A stretch of 64,000 bases of DNA from Paraburkholderia unamae (GTDB taxonomy: Bacteria > Pseudomonadota > Gammaproteobacteria > Burkholderiales > Burkholderiaceae): assembly GCF_003268775.1 (NCBI RefSeq), contig NZ_QLSU01000021.1, forward strand, positions 92,584 to 156,583, read 5' to 3'. The position numbers and the translations under genes are program-made. A model generated the notes under the pieces. That model saw only the letters and a program-made list of their open reading frames with translations, was not told the origin of the DNA and did not search any database. This document shows, piece after piece, positions 15,159-23,835 of the stretch; position 1 is the stretch's first letter, and each line of letters opens with the position of its first letter.

Positions 15159-17903
15159 TCAGCGTTGCGGCTTCGCGGCGGCGCGGCCTTCCACGAGATC
15201 GATCTCCTGTGCGGTCAATCCGAATGCCGCGTACAGGCAGGCGTTGATGTCGCGCGCCATCGCGGCGGCCTGCTCGCCGCCGGTCCCCTCGTGCGGGCAC
15301 CGCAGCAGTGCGCTCACGCGCGCCGCGATCGCGTGACGCACCGAGGCGTCGGCGGGTGCGGGCAACGTGTCGATCATCGCCTTGGTGAACGCCACGCCGC
15401 CGTTGTAGCTCGACGCCCCGAAGCGCGCGCGGATCAGGAAAAGCGAGAGCGGGCAGTTGAGCAGCGCGGCCGCGAACATCAGCAGGTCGTCGTCGTGCGC
15501 GCGCAGGATCAGCGTGGTCTTGCCGGGAATCGTGTCGCCGGCCAGGTCGAGCGCCGCGTCGAGCCGCGTGAGGCCTTTCACGATCACCTTTTTCGCGGCG
15601 GCTTTTGCGCGGTATCCGTTCGCGAACGTCGCTGCGAAGCGTTCGCGCTCGACCACCGGCTCCGCGTAAGCGTTGCCGAGATAGGTCATTGGCTTGGTGC
15701 CCCAGCGCGACCGATAGCGGCCGAGTGTGCCGGTGTTCACCACGCGATAGTGGCGCTCGCGCGAGTAGCGACCGGCGGCTTCTTCGACGAGCGGCGCGAG
15801 CCGGTAGGCGTCCGCGGTCGCGCAGGCGTTTTCGCACGGCAAGAGCGAGCCGAGCGTTGGGTGCGAGCGGGCGAGGCGTTGCGCGAATGCGTGGTGCGGC
15901 GAGAGCAGCGCATCGAGCCGCCACGGCGCTTCGAGCGTGCGCTTGCCGGTTTGCGCGAGTTCGGTGAGAGCGGTGGCGTCGATGCGCGCCGTCGTGACGA
16001 CGTCCGTGCCCGCTTCGCCATAGAGCGTGACGATCGAATCGACGCGCGCCTGCTCGAACACGTCCCGCCCCAGCGCGACGATGCGCTTGATCTTGCCGAT
16101 GTGTCGCGCGCGGAACGCTTCGCCAAACGGCTTCGAGAGCCACTTGTCCGGCGTGAGGTACGCCATCGCGCCGCCCGGCCTCAGCAGCGCGAGGCCCAGT
16201 TCCATGAACACGATGTACAGGTCCCAGTTGCCTTTCGCGCTCGGCCAGCGCCGCGTGAGTTGCTCGCGCAAGGCGCGCTGGCCTTCGTTGATCATGCGCT
16301 CGGAGTCGATGTATGGCGGGTTCGCGATCACGGCGTCGAAGCCTTCGAAGCGGCCGTCGTCGGCGAGAAGATCCGCGAACTCGACGCGCCATTCGAACGC
16401 GGCGGCGTCCGCGGGCGTGGCGTTGCCGCCGGGTGTGGCGCGAGCGAGCAACGCGTCGCGCTGTTGCGCGAGCCGCGACGCTTCGGCGGCGTTTTGCGCG
16501 CGCGTGGTGGAGGCGCGCAGCCTGGCGGTTATCGCGCGATAGTCGGCCACCGCGTGCGCGGCGTCGCGCAACGGCGCGTCGAACGCGAATCGGCTGATGG
16601 TCGCGTTGCCTTGCTTGAGATTGGCTTCGAGATTCGGCAGGGCGACGGGCGGCGCGCTGGCGGTGAGATCCGCGTGTTCGAGCAACTCGATCCAGAGCCG
16701 CAGACGCGCCATGCCGACCGAATCCGCGCTGATATCGACCCCGAACAGCGAGTGCTCGACGATGCCGCGCTTCACACGAAACAATGCGGCTTCGATCTCG
16801 CGAATGGCCGCGCCGTCGCGTTCGCGCGTGAGCGACGCGCCATTCGCGTGCGTGACGCAAAGGCGGTCGTCGGCCACGGTGATGGCGTATGGGTTGAGCG
16901 CTTCGCGGTCGCAGGCGTCCAGCAAGCCGAGTCGCACTTTCAGTACGAGCAGTTCGTTGAGCGCGCAGACGAGCAGATGCCCCGAGCCCACGGCCGGATC
17001 GCAGATGCGCAGCGCGTCCAGCACCATGCGGGCTTCGTCGTGGTCCACGATCGATTCGGATAGCTGATCGATGGTGGCGCAGCACCAGCCGTTCGCGCGG
17101 TTCAGGCGAGTCAGCGCGGCCTGCGTGAGCGCCGGGCGCGCGAGTTGCATCGCGACGCTGGCGGGCGTGTACCACGCGCCGTCGCGGTAGCCGTTGAGTT
17201 TCTCGAAAATGAGGCCGAGCGCGGAAGCGTCGAGGCAAGGTCGGCTGGCGGCGTCTCGCCCGATCACGCCCGCCGAAAACTCGAACGCCGCGAGAAAATC
17301 GAGCAGATAGGCCAGCACGCTTCGTTCGCCGCTTTCCGGCGCGAGCGCCGACCGGGCGTATAGCGGCAGGGTTGCGCTTGCGTCGAGCGCGCTCATGGCG
17401 AGCAGATGCCGGTCGAGATCGCGCGGCTCGAAATGCGAGCCGTCGAAGCGCGGGAGATGGGCGAAGCGTGACGCCTGGGTCGTGCCGCCGAGCACGTCGT
17501 TGCATAGCGCGTCGAGTTCCGCGAACGAGCGGATCTGCGCGCTGTTCAGAAAGCCGTACAGCGGGTCGCCGTCATGCAGCGTCAGCAGGCGCGTTTCCAG
17601 CACCTTGAGAAACACGAGCCGGCTGATCCACGCGATGCAAAGCCGCAGCGCTAGCGCGAAACGTTCCGCCTCGTCGTGGCGCACATGCGCGAGACGCACT
17701 AGTGCGAGTTCGATAAGCGACCCGTTCGAACGCTCATGCGGTGCGAGCCGTGCAACCGCGCACCGCGCGCCCGTCGTGCTTTCGCACAGCCCCACGATAT
17801 GCAGCAACTCGGCGTAAAACCCTTCGTCGAGCCCCGCGCCCGCCCGGGCGCGGCGGGTGCGCGGTTTGCGCGCGCGGCGCGTCTGCTGGGTCGTTTCGGG
17901 CAT
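15159..17903 (-). CDS. Eco57I-type adenine-specific DNA methyltransferase (type IIG-like)
   Basis: The 914-residue protein is an N6-adenine methyltransferase of the Eco57I class. The SAM-binding motif DPAVGSGHLL is at 302-311, an acidic motif II FGVDIS at 387-392, and the catalytic ANPPY at 527-531, followed by KGNWDLYIVFMELGLALLRP, typical of the class. Residues 625-880 look like a TaqI_C-type target-recognition region. LIFEKLNGYRDGAWYTP near 231-247 is the usual start of the methyltransferase core. The region before it (about 230 residues) shows no obvious PD-ExK nuclease, so it may be an orphan methylase or a defence protein. No partner nuclease, S subunit or BREX gene is adjacent. Confidence 0.85.
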   Translation of the reverse strand: MPETTQQTRRARKPRTRRARAGAGLDEGFYAELLHIVGLCESTTGARCAVARLAPHERSNGSLIELALVRLAHVRHDEAERFALALRLCIAWISRLVFLKVLETRLLTLHDGDPLYGFLNSAQIRSFAELDALCNDVLGGTTQASRFAHLPRFDGSHFEPRDLDRHLLAMSALDASATLPLYARSALAPESGERSVLAYLLDFLAAFEFSAGVIGRDAASRPCLDASALGLIFEKLNGYRDGAWYTPASVAMQLARPALTQAALTRLNRANGWCCATIDQLSESIVDHDEARMVLDALRICDPAVGSGHLLVCALNELLVLKVRLGLLDACDREALNPYAITVADDRLCVTHANGASLTRERDGAAIREIEAALFRVKRGIVEHSLFGVDISADSVGMARLRLWIELLEHADLTASAPPVALPNLEANLKQGNATISRFAFDAPLRDAAHAVADYRAITARLRASTTRAQNAAEASRLAQQRDALLARATPGGNATPADAAAFEWRVEFADLLADDGRFEGFDAVIANPPYIDSERMINEGQRALREQLTRRWPSAKGNWDLYIVFMELGLALLRPGGAMAYLTPDKWLSKPFGEAFRARHIGKIKRIVALGRDVFEQARVDSIVTLYGEAGTDVVTTARIDATALTELAQTGKRTLEAPWRLDALLSPHHAFAQRLARSHPTLGSLLPCENACATADAYRLAPLVEEAAGRYSRERHYRVVNTGTLGRYRSRWGTKPMTYLGNAYAEPVVERERFAATFANGYRAKAAAKKVIVKGLTRLDAALDLAGDTIPGKTTLILRAHDDDLLMFAAALLNCPLSLFLIRARFGASSYNGGVAFTKAMIDTLPAPADASVRHAIAARVSALLRCPHEGTGGEQAAAMARDINACLYAAFGLTAQEIDLVEGRAAAKPQR

Positions 17904-18103
17904 GGTTTCAGGGGGCGGGCGAAGGCCCGGTCGGCGCCCATTTTACTGCCGCATGCTTCGTGTTTTCGCGTGCGCTTTCGTCCTATGCCGTTTGGCCGGG
18001 TCGACGCGCATGGCCGCCTGAGCGATGATCGCGGCAATGGCGATACGGCGGACCGCGCCGCGTCGCTCTCCTATATGATGGCGCCGCATTGCACATTCGA
18101 CCT

Positions 18104-19255
18104 ATGACCGAACATCCCACTCTCACCTGGCCCGACACGGAAGGCCCGCGCACGGTGCGCTGGCGCTCCGAGGCCGGCGTGCCCGCGCCCAAACGCGTGG
18201 TGCTCGCCGACGACAGCACGACCGCCGACGCGGCGTATCGTCTCGCCTGTGAAGGCACCGCGCTGCTCTGGCAGGGCGACTTTCAAAACGCGCGTCAGCT
18301 CTTGCTGGCCATGGGGCGCCGTGCGGAGCGCAAGCCGCGCAAGGCCGCGGCGGCGCCCAAGGCGCCCGCCACGCCGCTCGAAGCGTTTCACCTGCACCGC
18401 CAGGCACAGGCCCAGCGTGCGCGCACGCTCGGCATGGTGCTGATTCCGCTCGAAGGCGATTACGGCATCAACCTGCGCCGCGCGCCCGACGTGCGGCTCA
18501 CGTGTGAGGAGGCGTGGGGCGCGCCCAATGGCGAGGCTTCGGTCGTTTCGCTGCGCGAGATCCTCGGCCTTATCGGTGCGCATGAGTGGCGCAAGAAGGG
18601 CGTCGAAATCGCGGCGCTCGACGGCGAGCGCATTCATCCGTACTACGGCGTGTTCTCGCCGGTGCGCGGCGAGTATGTCGATCTCGTCGCGCGCACGGCG
18701 CTGCCTTCGCTCGAAAAGGCTTTCGATATCGGCACGGGCACCGGCGTGCTTGCCGCCGTGCTCGCCTCGCGTGGCGTGAAGCATGTGGTCGCCACCGATC
18801 AGGACGCCCGCGCGCTGGCCTGCGCGCGCGAGAATCTCGAGCGCCTCGGCTACGCGGCGCAGGTCGAGGTGGTCGAGGCGGATCTGTTCCCGCCGGGGCG
18901 CGCGCCGCTCGTCGTCTGCAATCCGCCCTGGGTGCCGGCGCGGCCCGCGTCGCCTATCGAATACGCGGTGTTCGATCCGGACAGCCGCATGCTGCGCGGC
19001 TTTCTTGGCGGTCTCAAGGATCACCTCGAACCGCGCGGCGAGGGCTGGTTGATCCTGTCCGATTTCGCCGAGCATCTCGGGCTGCGCACGCGCGAAGCGC
19101 TCGTCGAGATGATCGTGCAGGCCGGGCTGGAAGTGGTAGGGCGCGAGGACATCCGGCCGCGGCACCCCAAGGCCTCCGATCCCAACGATCCGCTCTACCG
19201 CGCGCGCGCAGCCGAAGTGACGTCGCTATGGCGTTTGAAGGTGCGGCCCGAGTGA
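18104..19255 (+). CDS. Class I SAM-dependent methyltransferase of the HemK/RlmG-like NPPW type
   Basis: The 383-residue protein has a Rossmann methyltransferase core with DIGTGTGVLA at 208-217 and NPPW at 273-276, the signature of enzymes that methylate nitrogen in glutamine or nucleobases. An N-terminal domain of about 180 residues precedes it, including a helical segment with many Lys/Ala (residues 72-90). The substrate cannot be named. ATG 18104 is preferred over an upstream ATG at 18089 because the protein body starts there. It is divergent from the Eco57I-type gene across 200 bp. Confidence 0.75.
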   Translation: MTEHPTLTWPDTEGPRTVRWRSEAGVPAPKRVVLADDSTTADAAYRLACEGTALLWQGDFQNARQLLLAMGRRAERKPRKAAAAPKAPATPLEAFHLHRQAQAQRARTLGMVLIPLEGDYGINLRRAPDVRLTCEEAWGAPNGEASVVSLREILGLIGAHEWRKKGVEIAALDGERIHPYYGVFSPVRGEYVDLVARTALPSLEKAFDIGTGTGVLAAVLASRGVKHVVATDQDARALACARENLERLGYAAQVEVVEADLFPPGRAPLVVCNPPWVPARPASPIEYAVFDPDSRMLRGFLGGLKDHLEPRGEGWLILSDFAEHLGLRTREALVEMIVQAGLEVVGREDIRPRHPKASDPNDPLYRARAAEVTSLWRLKVRPE

Positions 19256-19410
19256 GCCGGAGGTAGGGGAACGCGCCGGCAAAAAGAAGCGGGCAGGCCG
19301 CAGGCGGCCCGTGTCGGTGTCGATCGTCGGCGCTGGCGGCGCAACCGCCGCGCCGGCGATCCGGCTTTATATCGGTTTTGTATCGGTTTTACATCGGCTT
19401 CACTTCGGCG

Positions 19411-19731
19411 TCACCCCGGATAGGCCTCGTCGACCTTGAGGCCCGCGAGCTTGAAGATCACGCGCAGGGTTTGCGGCTTGATGTCGCGACGCGACGCGAG
19501 CGCCGACATCACGAAGTCGAGAACCTTCGCGTACTTCAGCAGTATCAGGCAGGTCTCGAGATCCGATGGCCCGTCACGCATGGTTTCCGCAACACGCAGC
19601 ATCTCCACCGAGATGTCGCGCGCCATTTCCAGCTCCAGTTGCTGCTTTTCCGTCCAGTCGGGAACCGTGACGAGTTTCGTAAGCAGTTCCTGGAATTTTT
19701 GTTCTGCGTTGCCGTCAGGTATCGTATTCAT
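19411..19731 (-). CDS. Hypothetical protein, small helical
   Basis: I do not recognise this 106-residue protein. It is mostly charged helix (EQKFQELLTKLVTVPDWTEK, QQLELEMARDISVEMLRVAE) followed by a leucine-rich segment ETCLILLKYAKVLDFVMSAL and a C-terminal RDIKPQTLRVIFKLAGLKVD. No signal peptide or membrane helix is evident. The start at 19731 has GGGG about 7 bp upstream. The frame stays open to an ATG at 19893, which would add 54 residues (MPKKDQSVALPAGYVPDGAH...); that extension looks moderately protein-like and cannot be excluded. Confidence 0.6.
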   Translation of the reverse strand: MNTIPDGNAEQKFQELLTKLVTVPDWTEKQQLELEMARDISVEMLRVAETMRDGPSDLETCLILLKYAKVLDFVMSALASRRDIKPQTLRVIFKLAGLKVDEAYPG

Positions 19732-20103
19732 TGCATGCCCCATGCAAGGCCGTACAGCGTCGTGCGCTCTTCGCGCAGCGGGGGCTGCGCCAGCCTGATT
19801 TATCGCAACCGGCGAACCCGGTACGACCTCCCAATGCGCGCCATCCGGTACATAGCCGGCCGGCAGCGCTACGCTTTGGTCCTTTTTGGGCATCGGGGAC
19901 GAAAATCCTCGTGTCTCTTCTATTCAACCCCTCCCTCCTGTCCGCACGTGGGTCAGCGTGCCGGACGCAGTTACGACACGGGCCGTTCTTCAGGGTTCGA
20001 CGGCCTTGACCAGCTTTTTTCGTAAAATGACAGATATTCCAGATCCCTTCTGTCGCCTGTCGCACGTTTCGCGCGACTCGACACCTTTCTCCAAGCCACG
20101 CCG
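19732..20103. other. Intergenic region between divergent genes, no clear element
   Basis: This 372-bp stretch separates the minus-strand hypothetical gene from the plus-strand methyltransferase gene. It may hold the N-terminal extension of the former (to 19893). The remainder is more AT-rich around 19990-20040 (TTTTTTCGTAAAATGACAG), where a promoter for the gene at 20104 is expected, but I see no pair of hexamers I would defend. Confidence 0.4.
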
Positions 20104-20967
20104 ATGTCCAGCAAGACTTACGAAATCCGTCCGAACCAGTCTGTCGAACTCCTGAAAGAGCTCCACATCCTGACGCGCGACGGCAAAATGAACCAGGACA
20201 GCCGCCGCAAGCTGAAGCAGGTCTATCACCTGTTCCAGTTCATCGAGCCGCTTCTGAAGGAACTGAAGCAGGACGGCCGCGACGTGACCCTCGTCGACCA
20301 TGGTGCGGGCAAGTCCTACCTCGGCTTTATTCTCTACGACCTGTTCTTCAAGGATCAGCGCGACAGGTCACATATCTATGGCATCGAGACGCGCGACGAA
20401 CTCGTGAAGCGCTCGCAGGAGCTGGCCAAACACCTGGGCTTCGGGGGGATGTCTTTCCTGAACCTTTCGGTGGCCGATTCGATCACGTCGACGCAACTGC
20501 CGCCGAGCGTCGACATGGTGACCGCGCTGCACGCCTGCGACACCGCCACCGACGACGCGCTGCGCTTCGCGCTCAAGAAGCACGCGCGCTTCATCGTCGT
20601 CGTGCCGTGCTGTCAGGCCGAGGTGGCGGGCGTGCTGCGCAGGAACAAGGGCAAGTCGCTCGGCCAGGCGCTGACCGAAATCTGGCGGCATCCGCTGCAT
20701 ACGCGCGAATTCGGGAGCCAGATCACCAATGTGCTGCGCTGCCTGCAACTCGAGGCGCACGGGTATCAGGTGAGCGTGACGGAACTGGTGGGCTGGGAGC
20801 ATTCGATGAAGAACGAACTCATCATCGCCCAGTACAAGGATTTGCCGCGCGGCCGTGCGGCAGCTCGACTCAACGAGATTCTCGACACCTTTGGTCTCGC
20901 CGAGTTGCGTGAGCGCTTTTTCGCCGACGAGGGTGAGGCGGCCGCGGAGCCTGCGACCGAAGCCTGA
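20104..20967 (+). CDS. SAM-dependent methyltransferase, Methyltransf_32-like
   Basis: The 287-residue protein has a methyltransferase fold with LVDHGAGKSYLGFILYDLFF near residue 63 (SAM loop DHGAGKSYLG), an acidic YGIETRDEL strand, and the motifs ALHACDTATDDAL and VVPCCQAEV that occur in the GSTCD/Methyltransf_32 group. An N-terminal helical region (residues 1-55) is rich in Lys and Glu. The substrate is unknown; family members are suspected RNA or protein methylases. It stands alone between a hypothetical gene and the DUF1415 gene. Confidence 0.75.
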   Translation: MSSKTYEIRPNQSVELLKELHILTRDGKMNQDSRRKLKQVYHLFQFIEPLLKELKQDGRDVTLVDHGAGKSYLGFILYDLFFKDQRDRSHIYGIETRDELVKRSQELAKHLGFGGMSFLNLSVADSITSTQLPPSVDMVTALHACDTATDDALRFALKKHARFIVVVPCCQAEVAGVLRRNKGKSLGQALTEIWRHPLHTREFGSQITNVLRCLQLEAHGYQVSVTELVGWEHSMKNELIIAQYKDLPRGRAAARLNEILDTFGLAELRERFFADEGEAAAEPATEA

Positions 20968-20998
20968 GCCGCGCAGAACCCGTGACCGGGGCGCGGCG

Positions 20999-21592
20999 TC
21001 AGTCGCGCTTCGCCATCCAGTCGCGCCAGCCTTGGAAGCCGAGCTTGCGCAGCGTTTCCTGGTTGCGTTCGTAGATGTCGGCGGCGTCGGGAAACGCCTC
21101 GACCGCGCGCTCGATGCTCGCCTCGCGCAACAGGTGCAGGATCGGATACGGCGCGCGATTCGTGTAGTTCTCGATGTCGTCGGGCGCGGTGCCGTCGAAC
21201 TGGAATTGAGGGTGAAAGCTCGCCACCTGTAGCGTGCCTTCGAGCCGCAACTGGCCGACAAGCCGCTCGGCAAACCAGGTCGCGTCGTTGAACTCGGCGA
21301 AATCGGCGAGCGCGTGGGGCAGGATCAGCAGTGTCGTGTCGATTTCGGCGGCGTCGGTCTGCGCGAGCGTTTGCAACTCGCGCTCCAGATCGATAAGGAC
21401 GCCTTCGAGTTCGGTTGCCTCGCTGATCACATAGCGAATCTGGTTTTTCACGTGCACGCCCTTTGCGAACGGGCAGAGGTTCAGCCCGATCACGGCGCGC
21501 GTGAGCCAGTGCCGCGTGGCGTCGAGGATTGCGGCGTGATTGTCGGATGGCGCGTCGGACTGCGCGGAAGGCGGCAGGGAAGTATCGGTCAT
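20999..21592 (-). CDS. DUF1415 family protein
   Basis: The 197-residue protein matches the DUF1415 pattern: HWLTRAVIGLNLCPFAKGVH near residue 28, TTLLILPHALADFAEFND, LQVASFHPQFQFDG and NYTNRAPYPILHLLREASIE. The conserved NLCPFA and APYPILHLLRE segments suggest an enzyme, but no activity is established to my knowledge. The N-terminal 20 residues are low complexity (PPSAQSDAPSDN). It starts 4 bp after the stop of the TetR gene on the same strand, so the two are probably co-transcribed. Confidence 0.82.
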   Translation of the reverse strand: MTDTSLPPSAQSDAPSDNHAAILDATRHWLTRAVIGLNLCPFAKGVHVKNQIRYVISEATELEGVLIDLERELQTLAQTDAAEIDTTLLILPHALADFAEFNDATWFAERLVGQLRLEGTLQVASFHPQFQFDGTAPDDIENYTNRAPYPILHLLREASIERAVEAFPDAADIYERNQETLRKLGFQGWRDWMAKRD

Positions 21593-21596
21593 CGCG

Positions 21597-22244
21597 TCAT
21601 TTTAGCGGCGCGGGGCACGCCGCTTCGATCAGCCGCTTCGCCATGCGCGGCGCTGCGTGGATCACCCCGCAGCCCGGCCCGTAGGTCTGGCTCGCGGCAT
21701 AAACACCTTCCACGATGAGCGCGAGTTCCTCGGCGAGCGCGACCGCGTCCGTTGCGCCCGCTCCCTGCGCGAGCGCGGTGAGCCGCGCGATCAGCTTCGA
21801 CTTGTTGACGTCCACGCTGCGTCGCGCGGGATGCGTGGCGTCGGGAAATTCCGTGGCGACGTTGACGAACGGGCAACCGCGATAATCCGGCGCCGAGGCG
21901 CGCCGCGCCAGATCCTCGAAATACTGCACCAGTTGCTTGACCGGCTCGCCCGGATGCTTCGCGAGACTTTCGTCGAAGCGCTGGAAAAAGCGCACGTCGC
22001 AGCGTTGCAGGTACGCAACGACGAGATCATCCTTCGACGAAAACTGCCGGTACAGGCTCATCTTGTTCACGCCCGCGCGCTCGACCACGGCTTCGATGCC
22101 CACCGCGCGCACGCCTTCGCGGTAGAACAGCTCGTCGGCGGCAAGCAGAAGATGCTCGTGAGCGCGCGCGCCCGGCTTCTGCGCGCGCGGGCGCTTTGCC
22201 GGCCCCGTAGCGGGGGCCGCTTCGTCCTGGCCTTCGTGTTTCAT
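21597..22244 (-). CDS. TetR/AcrR family transcriptional regulator
   Basis: The 215-residue protein has an N-terminal TetR helix-turn-helix (about residues 27-73: HEHLLLAADELFYREGVRAV, VVERAGVNKMSLYRQFSSKD) after a basic tail, and an all-alpha ligand domain with a C-terminal TetR_C-like region. It is divergent from an MFS transporter; two near-identical palindromic half-operators occupy the 188-bp gap, one inside the transporter promoter. The simplest model is autoregulated repression of the transporter, relieved by a transported compound. Its ligand is unknown. Confidence 0.9.
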   Translation of the reverse strand: MKHEGQDEAAPATGPAKRPRAQKPGARAHEHLLLAADELFYREGVRAVGIEAVVERAGVNKMSLYRQFSSKDDLVVAYLQRCDVRFFQRFDESLAKHPGEPVKQLVQYFEDLARRASAPDYRGCPFVNVATEFPDATHPARRSVDVNKSKLIARLTALAQGAGATDAVALAEELALIVEGVYAASQTYGPGCGVIHAAPRMAKRLIEAACPAPLK

Positions 22245-22271
22245 GAGGGCATCTCGCGATCAAGGGATTGC

Positions 22272-22300
22272 TTGACATGTTACCGAGCGGTCACTACTAT
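22272..22300 (+). promoter_or_regulatory. Sigma-70 promoter for the MFS gene, with operator in its spacer
   Basis: TTGACA (22272-22277), a 17-bp spacer and TACTAT (22295-22300) give a strong promoter pointing at the MFS gene. The spacer is almost entirely filled by the operator GTTACCGAGCGGTCAC (22279-22294), so repressor binding should block RNA polymerase directly. Confidence 0.8.
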
Positions 22301-22328
22301 CGCAACACACTTGTGACCGATCGGTAAC
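22279..22328. promoter_or_regulatory. Pair of TetR-type operators between the regulator and MFS genes
   Basis: GTTACCGAGCGGTCAC (22279-22294) and GTGACCGATCGGTAAC (22313-22328) are inverted copies of each other with one mismatch, separated by 18 bp. Each has its own dyad centred on ACCGATCGGT or its variant. On the minus strand the second copy lies between TTGATT and AAGTGT, a weaker promoter-like pair for the regulator gene. Binding by the adjacent TetR protein is inferred. Confidence 0.75.
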
Positions 22329-22432
22329 AATCAAGCGGTGGTGCATTGTCGCAGCCACGCGAGCCGTCACAACGAACAACTCAACGAACCGTCGCACGCT
22401 TCGCGCGCTGCCACGGCGTGACAGGAGCATCA

Positions 22433-23716
22433 ATGAACTGGGCAGCGAGGCGAATAGGCGGGCGTTTCCACTATGGATGGCTCGTCGTGGCGGTGGTGTT
22501 TTTCGTGCTGCTGGCGGCCGCCGGCACGCGCGCGACGCCGAGCGTGATGATGGTGCCGCTCGAGCACCAATTCGGCTGGAGCCGGGCGACGATCTCGCTC
22601 GCCATTTCGGTGAACATCGCGCTCTATGGGCTGATGGGGCCGTTCGCGGCGGCGGCCATGCAGCGCTTCGGCGTGCGGCCCACGTTGCTCGTGGCGCTCG
22701 CCACGATGGCGGCGGGCGTCGCAATCTCGGCGCTGATGACCCACCCGTGGCAGATGATCCTGATCTGGGGCGTGATGGTGGGCGGCTCGACCGGCGTGGC
22801 TGCGCTCTCGCTCTCGGCCACCGTCGTTACGCGCTGGTTCAGCTCGCATCGCGGCCTCGTCATGGGCATCCTCACCGCGAGTTCGGCCACGGGCCAGCTC
22901 GTGTTCCTGCCTTTGCTCGCGGCCATTGCGCAGAAGTACGGCTGGCAACCGGTGGTGCTCGTGGTTGCAGCCGCCGCCGCCGTGGCGCTGCCGCTCGTGC
23001 TGTTCCTGCTGCCGGAGCGGCCCGCGAGCGTGAATCTGCGTCCGTTCGGCGAGGACGAGAGCACCCCAGTCGCCCCGCCTGCGCCGCAGCAAAATCCGCT
23101 GAAGATCGCGTTTGACGCGCTGTTCTCGGCAAGCCGCACGCGCGACTTCTGGCTGCTGTTCTTTAGCTTCTTCATTTGCGGCGCGAGCACCAATGGCTAT
23201 GTGGGCACGCACCTCATCGCGATGTGCGGCGACTACGGCATGACCGAAGTGCAGGGCGCCTCGTTGCTCGCGACGATGGGCATTTTCGACCTGTTCGGCA
23301 CGACGCTCTCGGGCTGGCTCTCGGACCGCTTCAACAGCCGCGTGTTGCTGTTCTGGTACTACGGGCTGCGCGGCCTCTCGCTGATCTATCTGCCGCACGC
23401 GTTTGGCATCGACTTCTTCGGGCTGCCGATCTTCGCGGTGTTCTACGGCCTCGACTGGATCGCGACCGTGCCGCCGACGGTGCGTCTTGCCACCGACGTC
23501 TACGGCAAGGAGCGCGCGCCGATCGTGTTCGGCTGGGTGGTGGCGGGCCATCAGCTCGGCGCGGCGTTCGCGGCGTTCGGCGCGGGCCTGCTGCGCTCGA
23601 GCCTCGGCACGTACACGGTGGCGTCGATGATCTCGGGCGGCTTGTGCCTCGTGGCGTCGTTCCTCGTGTTGCGGATCAATCGCGGGCCGCGTACGGTGGG
23701 CGTGCAGACGGCCTGA
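22433..23716 (+). CDS. MFS transporter
   Basis: The 427-residue protein has about 12 membrane segments in two halves with a central cytosolic loop (about residues 195-220, ERPASVNLRPFGEDEST...). The N-terminal half shows FGVRPTLLVALATMAAG with the MFS A-like loop and the second half shows GWLSDRFNSRVLLFWYYGLRG, the matching loop. It resembles the oxalate/formate antiporter-like MFS group with a short N terminus. ACAGGAGCATCA precedes ATG 22433, which decides the start; upstream ATG 22346 lies inside the leader. It is controlled by the divergent TetR operators. Confidence 0.88.
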   Translation: MNWAARRIGGRFHYGWLVVAVVFFVLLAAAGTRATPSVMMVPLEHQFGWSRATISLAISVNIALYGLMGPFAAAAMQRFGVRPTLLVALATMAAGVAISALMTHPWQMILIWGVMVGGSTGVAALSLSATVVTRWFSSHRGLVMGILTASSATGQLVFLPLLAAIAQKYGWQPVVLVVAAAAAVALPLVLFLLPERPASVNLRPFGEDESTPVAPPAPQQNPLKIAFDALFSASRTRDFWLLFFSFFICGASTNGYVGTHLIAMCGDYGMTEVQGASLLATMGIFDLFGTTLSGWLSDRFNSRVLLFWYYGLRGLSLIYLPHAFGIDFFGLPIFAVFYGLDWIATVPPTVRLATDVYGKERAPIVFGWVVAGHQLGAAFAAFGAGLLRSSLGTYTVASMISGGLCLVASFLVLRINRGPRTVGVQTA

Positions 23717-23835
23717 CGTGGCTTGACGCGGGCTGCGCGAGCGTGCCGCCCGTCGCACTTGAGCGTATTTCACGCGCTGCGGTTATGCTAGTGACCCCCG
23801 GGCAAGCCGCCCGCCACCGCAAGGACACACAAGGC

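Noticed and set aside
14116..17505. Possible fusion of the cation transporter frame with upstream sequence into a 1129-codon protein
   Set aside because: The upstream part is an out-of-frame reading of the methyltransferase gene; the transporter has its own ATG at 15066 and a good ribosome site.
18071..19165. 364-codon minus-strand frame opposite the NPPW methyltransferase gene
   Set aside because: The plus-strand gene has clear SAM-binding and NPPW motifs; the minus frame has none.
19368..19410. ATCGGTTTT-like short direct repeats downstream of the methyltransferase gene
   Set aside because: The units are degenerate after two copies and do not form a terminator or a clear array.
19731..19893. 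N-terminal extension of the hypothetical protein at 19411-19731
   Set aside because: Not adopted because the nearer ATG has a better-placed G-rich site, but it was kept as an alternative in that entry since the extension looks partly protein-like.
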